NCBI GenBank assembly: GCA_900759445.1
Contig: CAAEVH010000025.1
Span: forward strand, 1-7,641
Direction: 5' to 3'
Length of the DNA: 7,641 nt
Origin: an uncultured Raoultella sp.
Lineage (GTDB): Bacteria > Pseudomonadota > Gammaproteobacteria > Enterobacterales > Enterobacteriaceae
In this document: positions 6,437-7,641 of the stretch, piece after piece
How the letters are laid out: every line of letters begins with the position of its first letter
Numbering within the stretch: position 1 is the first letter of the stretch
Position numbers and translations under genes: made by a program
The notes under the pieces: generated by a model
What the model saw: only the letters and a program-made list of their open reading frames with translations
Databases searched by the model: none
Told to the model about the DNA's origin: nothing

Positions 6437-7641
6437 ATGAAGCAGGCATTACGAGTAGCGTTTGGTTTTTTAATGCTGTGGGCGGCGGTGCTGCACGCAG
6501 AAGTACGTATCGAGATCACCCAGGGGGTGGACTCGGCGCGCCCGATCGGTGTTGTACCGTTCCAGTGGGCAGGGCCGGGTGCTGCGCCTGAAGATATTGG
6601 CGGTGTCGTAGCGGCTGACTTGCGTAACAGCGGTAAGTTCAACCCACTGGATCGCTCGCGTCTGCCTCAGCAACCGGGGACGGCACAAGAGGTTCAACCT
6701 GCGGCATGGTCTGCGCTGGGTATTGATGCGGTGGTTGTCGGTCAGGTGACCGGGAACCCTGACGGATCGTACAACGTGGCTTACCAGCTGGTTGATACCG
6801 GCGGTGCTCCGGGGACGATTCTGGCGCAGAACTCTTATAAGGTGACTAAACAGTATCTGCGCTATGCGGCTCACACCGCCAGCGATGCGGTATTCGAGAA
6901 GCTGACCTCTATTAAGGGCGCCTTCCGTACCCGTATTGCCTACGTTGTGCAGACTAACGGCGGCCAGTTCCCGTATGAACTGCGCGTCTCCGACTACGAT
7001 GGTTATAACCAGTTTGTGGTCCACCGTTCACCACAGCCGCTGATGTCTCCGGCATGGTCTCCGGATGGTTCTAAACTGGCTTACGTGACCTTCGAAAGCG
7101 GCCGTTCTGCGCTGGTGGTTCAGACTCTGGCAAATGGCGCGGTGCGTCAGATTGCTTCCTTCCCGCAGCATAACGGGGCTCCGGCCTTCTCGCCGGATGG
7201 CAGTAAACTGGCGTTCGCATTGTCGAAAACCGGTAGCCTGAACCTGTATGTGATGGATCTGGGCTCGGGTCAGATTCGTCAGGTGACCAATGGTCGCAGC
7301 AACAACACCGAACCAAGCTGGTACCCGGATAGTCAGAATCTGGCCTTTACTTCTGACCAGGCCGGTCGTCCGCAGGTGTATAAAGTCAGCGTCGGCGGCG
7401 GTACTCCGCAGCGTATCTCCTGGGAAGGTTCTCAGAACCAGGATGCGGATGTCAGCAGTGACGGTAAATTTATGGTAATGGTCAGCTCGGCCAACGGTCA
7501 GCAGCACATTGCCAAACAAGATCTGGTAGCGGGTGGCGTACAAGTTCTGTCGTCAACGTTCCTGGATGAAACGCCAAGTCTGGCACCTAACGGCACTATG
7601 GTAATCTACAGCTCTTCTCAGGGGATGGGATCCGTGCTGAA
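6437..7641 (+). CDS. tolB: Tol-Pal periplasmic protein TolB (3' end outside window)
   Basis: Periplasmic protein that binds Pal and exchanges with peptidoglycan when pulled by TolA; also the target of colicin TolB boxes. The frame is open from ATG 6437 to the window edge: 401 complete codons plus two bases, of about 430 expected. Residues 1-21 form a signal peptide (basic start, hydrophobic core, cleavage after VLHA). The mature protein would begin EVRIEIT, the segment that signals to TolA. The N-terminal alpha/beta domain extends to about residue 165. The beta-propeller follows, with repeated blade motifs such as [47 protein letters not shown] and [15 protein letters not shown]. The mature start differs from the E. 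coli EVRIVID but matches what I recall for Klebsiella-type enterics. pal should lie next, outside the window. No frameshift is seen. Confidence 0.97.
   Translation, partial: MKQALRVAFGFLMLWAAVLHAEVRIEITQGVDSARPIGVVPFQWAGPGAAPEDIGGVVAADLRNSGKFNPLDRSRLPQQPGTAQEVQPAAWSALGIDAVVVGQVTGNPDGSYNVAYQLVDTGGAPGTILAQNSYKVTKQYLRYAAHTASDAVFEKLTSIKGAFRTRIAYVVQTNGGQFPYELRVSDYDGYNQFVVHRSPQPLMSPAWSPDGSKLAYVTFESGRSALVVQTLANGAVRQIASFPQHNGAPAFSPDGSKLAFALSKTGSLNLYVMDLGSGQIRQVTNGRSNNTEPSWYPDSQNLAFTSDQAGRPQVYKVSVGGGTPQRISWEGSQNQDADVSSDGKFMVMVSSANGQQHIAKQDLVAGGVQVLSSTFLDETPSLAPNGTMVIYSSSQGMGSVL

Noticed and set aside
6470..7543. Minus-strand open frames opposite tolB
   Set aside because: tolB reads without interruption on the + strand to the window edge and matches TolB throughout. 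The antisense frames have no recognisable product.

Overview
The window is a stretch of chromosome from a member of the Enterobacteriaceae. All eight complete genes and the ninth, cut-off gene lie on the + strand in the order cydA-cydB-cydX-ybgE | ybgC-tolQ-tolR-tolA | tolB, the same order as in Escherichia coli. The proteins are close to their E. coli K-12 counterparts as I remember them, most with identical lengths. CydA, CydB, TolR, TolA and TolB carry enough substitutions, and TolA a different length, that I read this as another enteric genus (Enterobacter/Klebsiella/Kluyvera-like) rather than E. coli. I cannot name the genus.

Left block (1-3179), respiration: cydA, cydB and the 37-residue cydX encode the cytochrome bd-I quinol oxidase, which reduces O2 to water at low oxygen and takes quinol-derived electrons. 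ybgE follows with a one-base overlap and encodes a small membrane protein of unknown role. The cyd promoter lies upstream of base 1. A GC-rich hairpin lies inside ybgE and may limit read-through into it.

Middle block (3180-6306), envelope: a 160-base gap carries a hairpin and a good promoter candidate. It is followed by ybgC (hotdog acyl-CoA thioesterase), tolQ and tolR (proton-driven motor of the MotAB/ExbBD type) and tolA (the long periplasm-spanning arm). Genes in this block overlap or are tightly spaced, except for a structured 103-base spacer between tolR and tolA.

Right block (6307-7641): a gap of about 130 bases holds a strong palindrome that resembles a single type I-E CRISPR repeat, then a promoter candidate. 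tolB (periplasmic beta-propeller protein) follows and runs off the right edge. Its usual neighbours pal and cpoB/ybgF would lie beyond the window. Together the Tol proteins use the proton gradient to pull the outer membrane inward at the division site and recycle Pal.

No tRNA, rRNA, insertion sequence or CRISPR array is visible. No gene is broken, and no gene-free stretch exceeds 300 bases. This is a conserved core locus. The items most worth a second look are small ones: RNA structures between and inside genes, a lipobox-like motif in YbgE, overlapping mini-ORFs before cydA, and the length of TolA.
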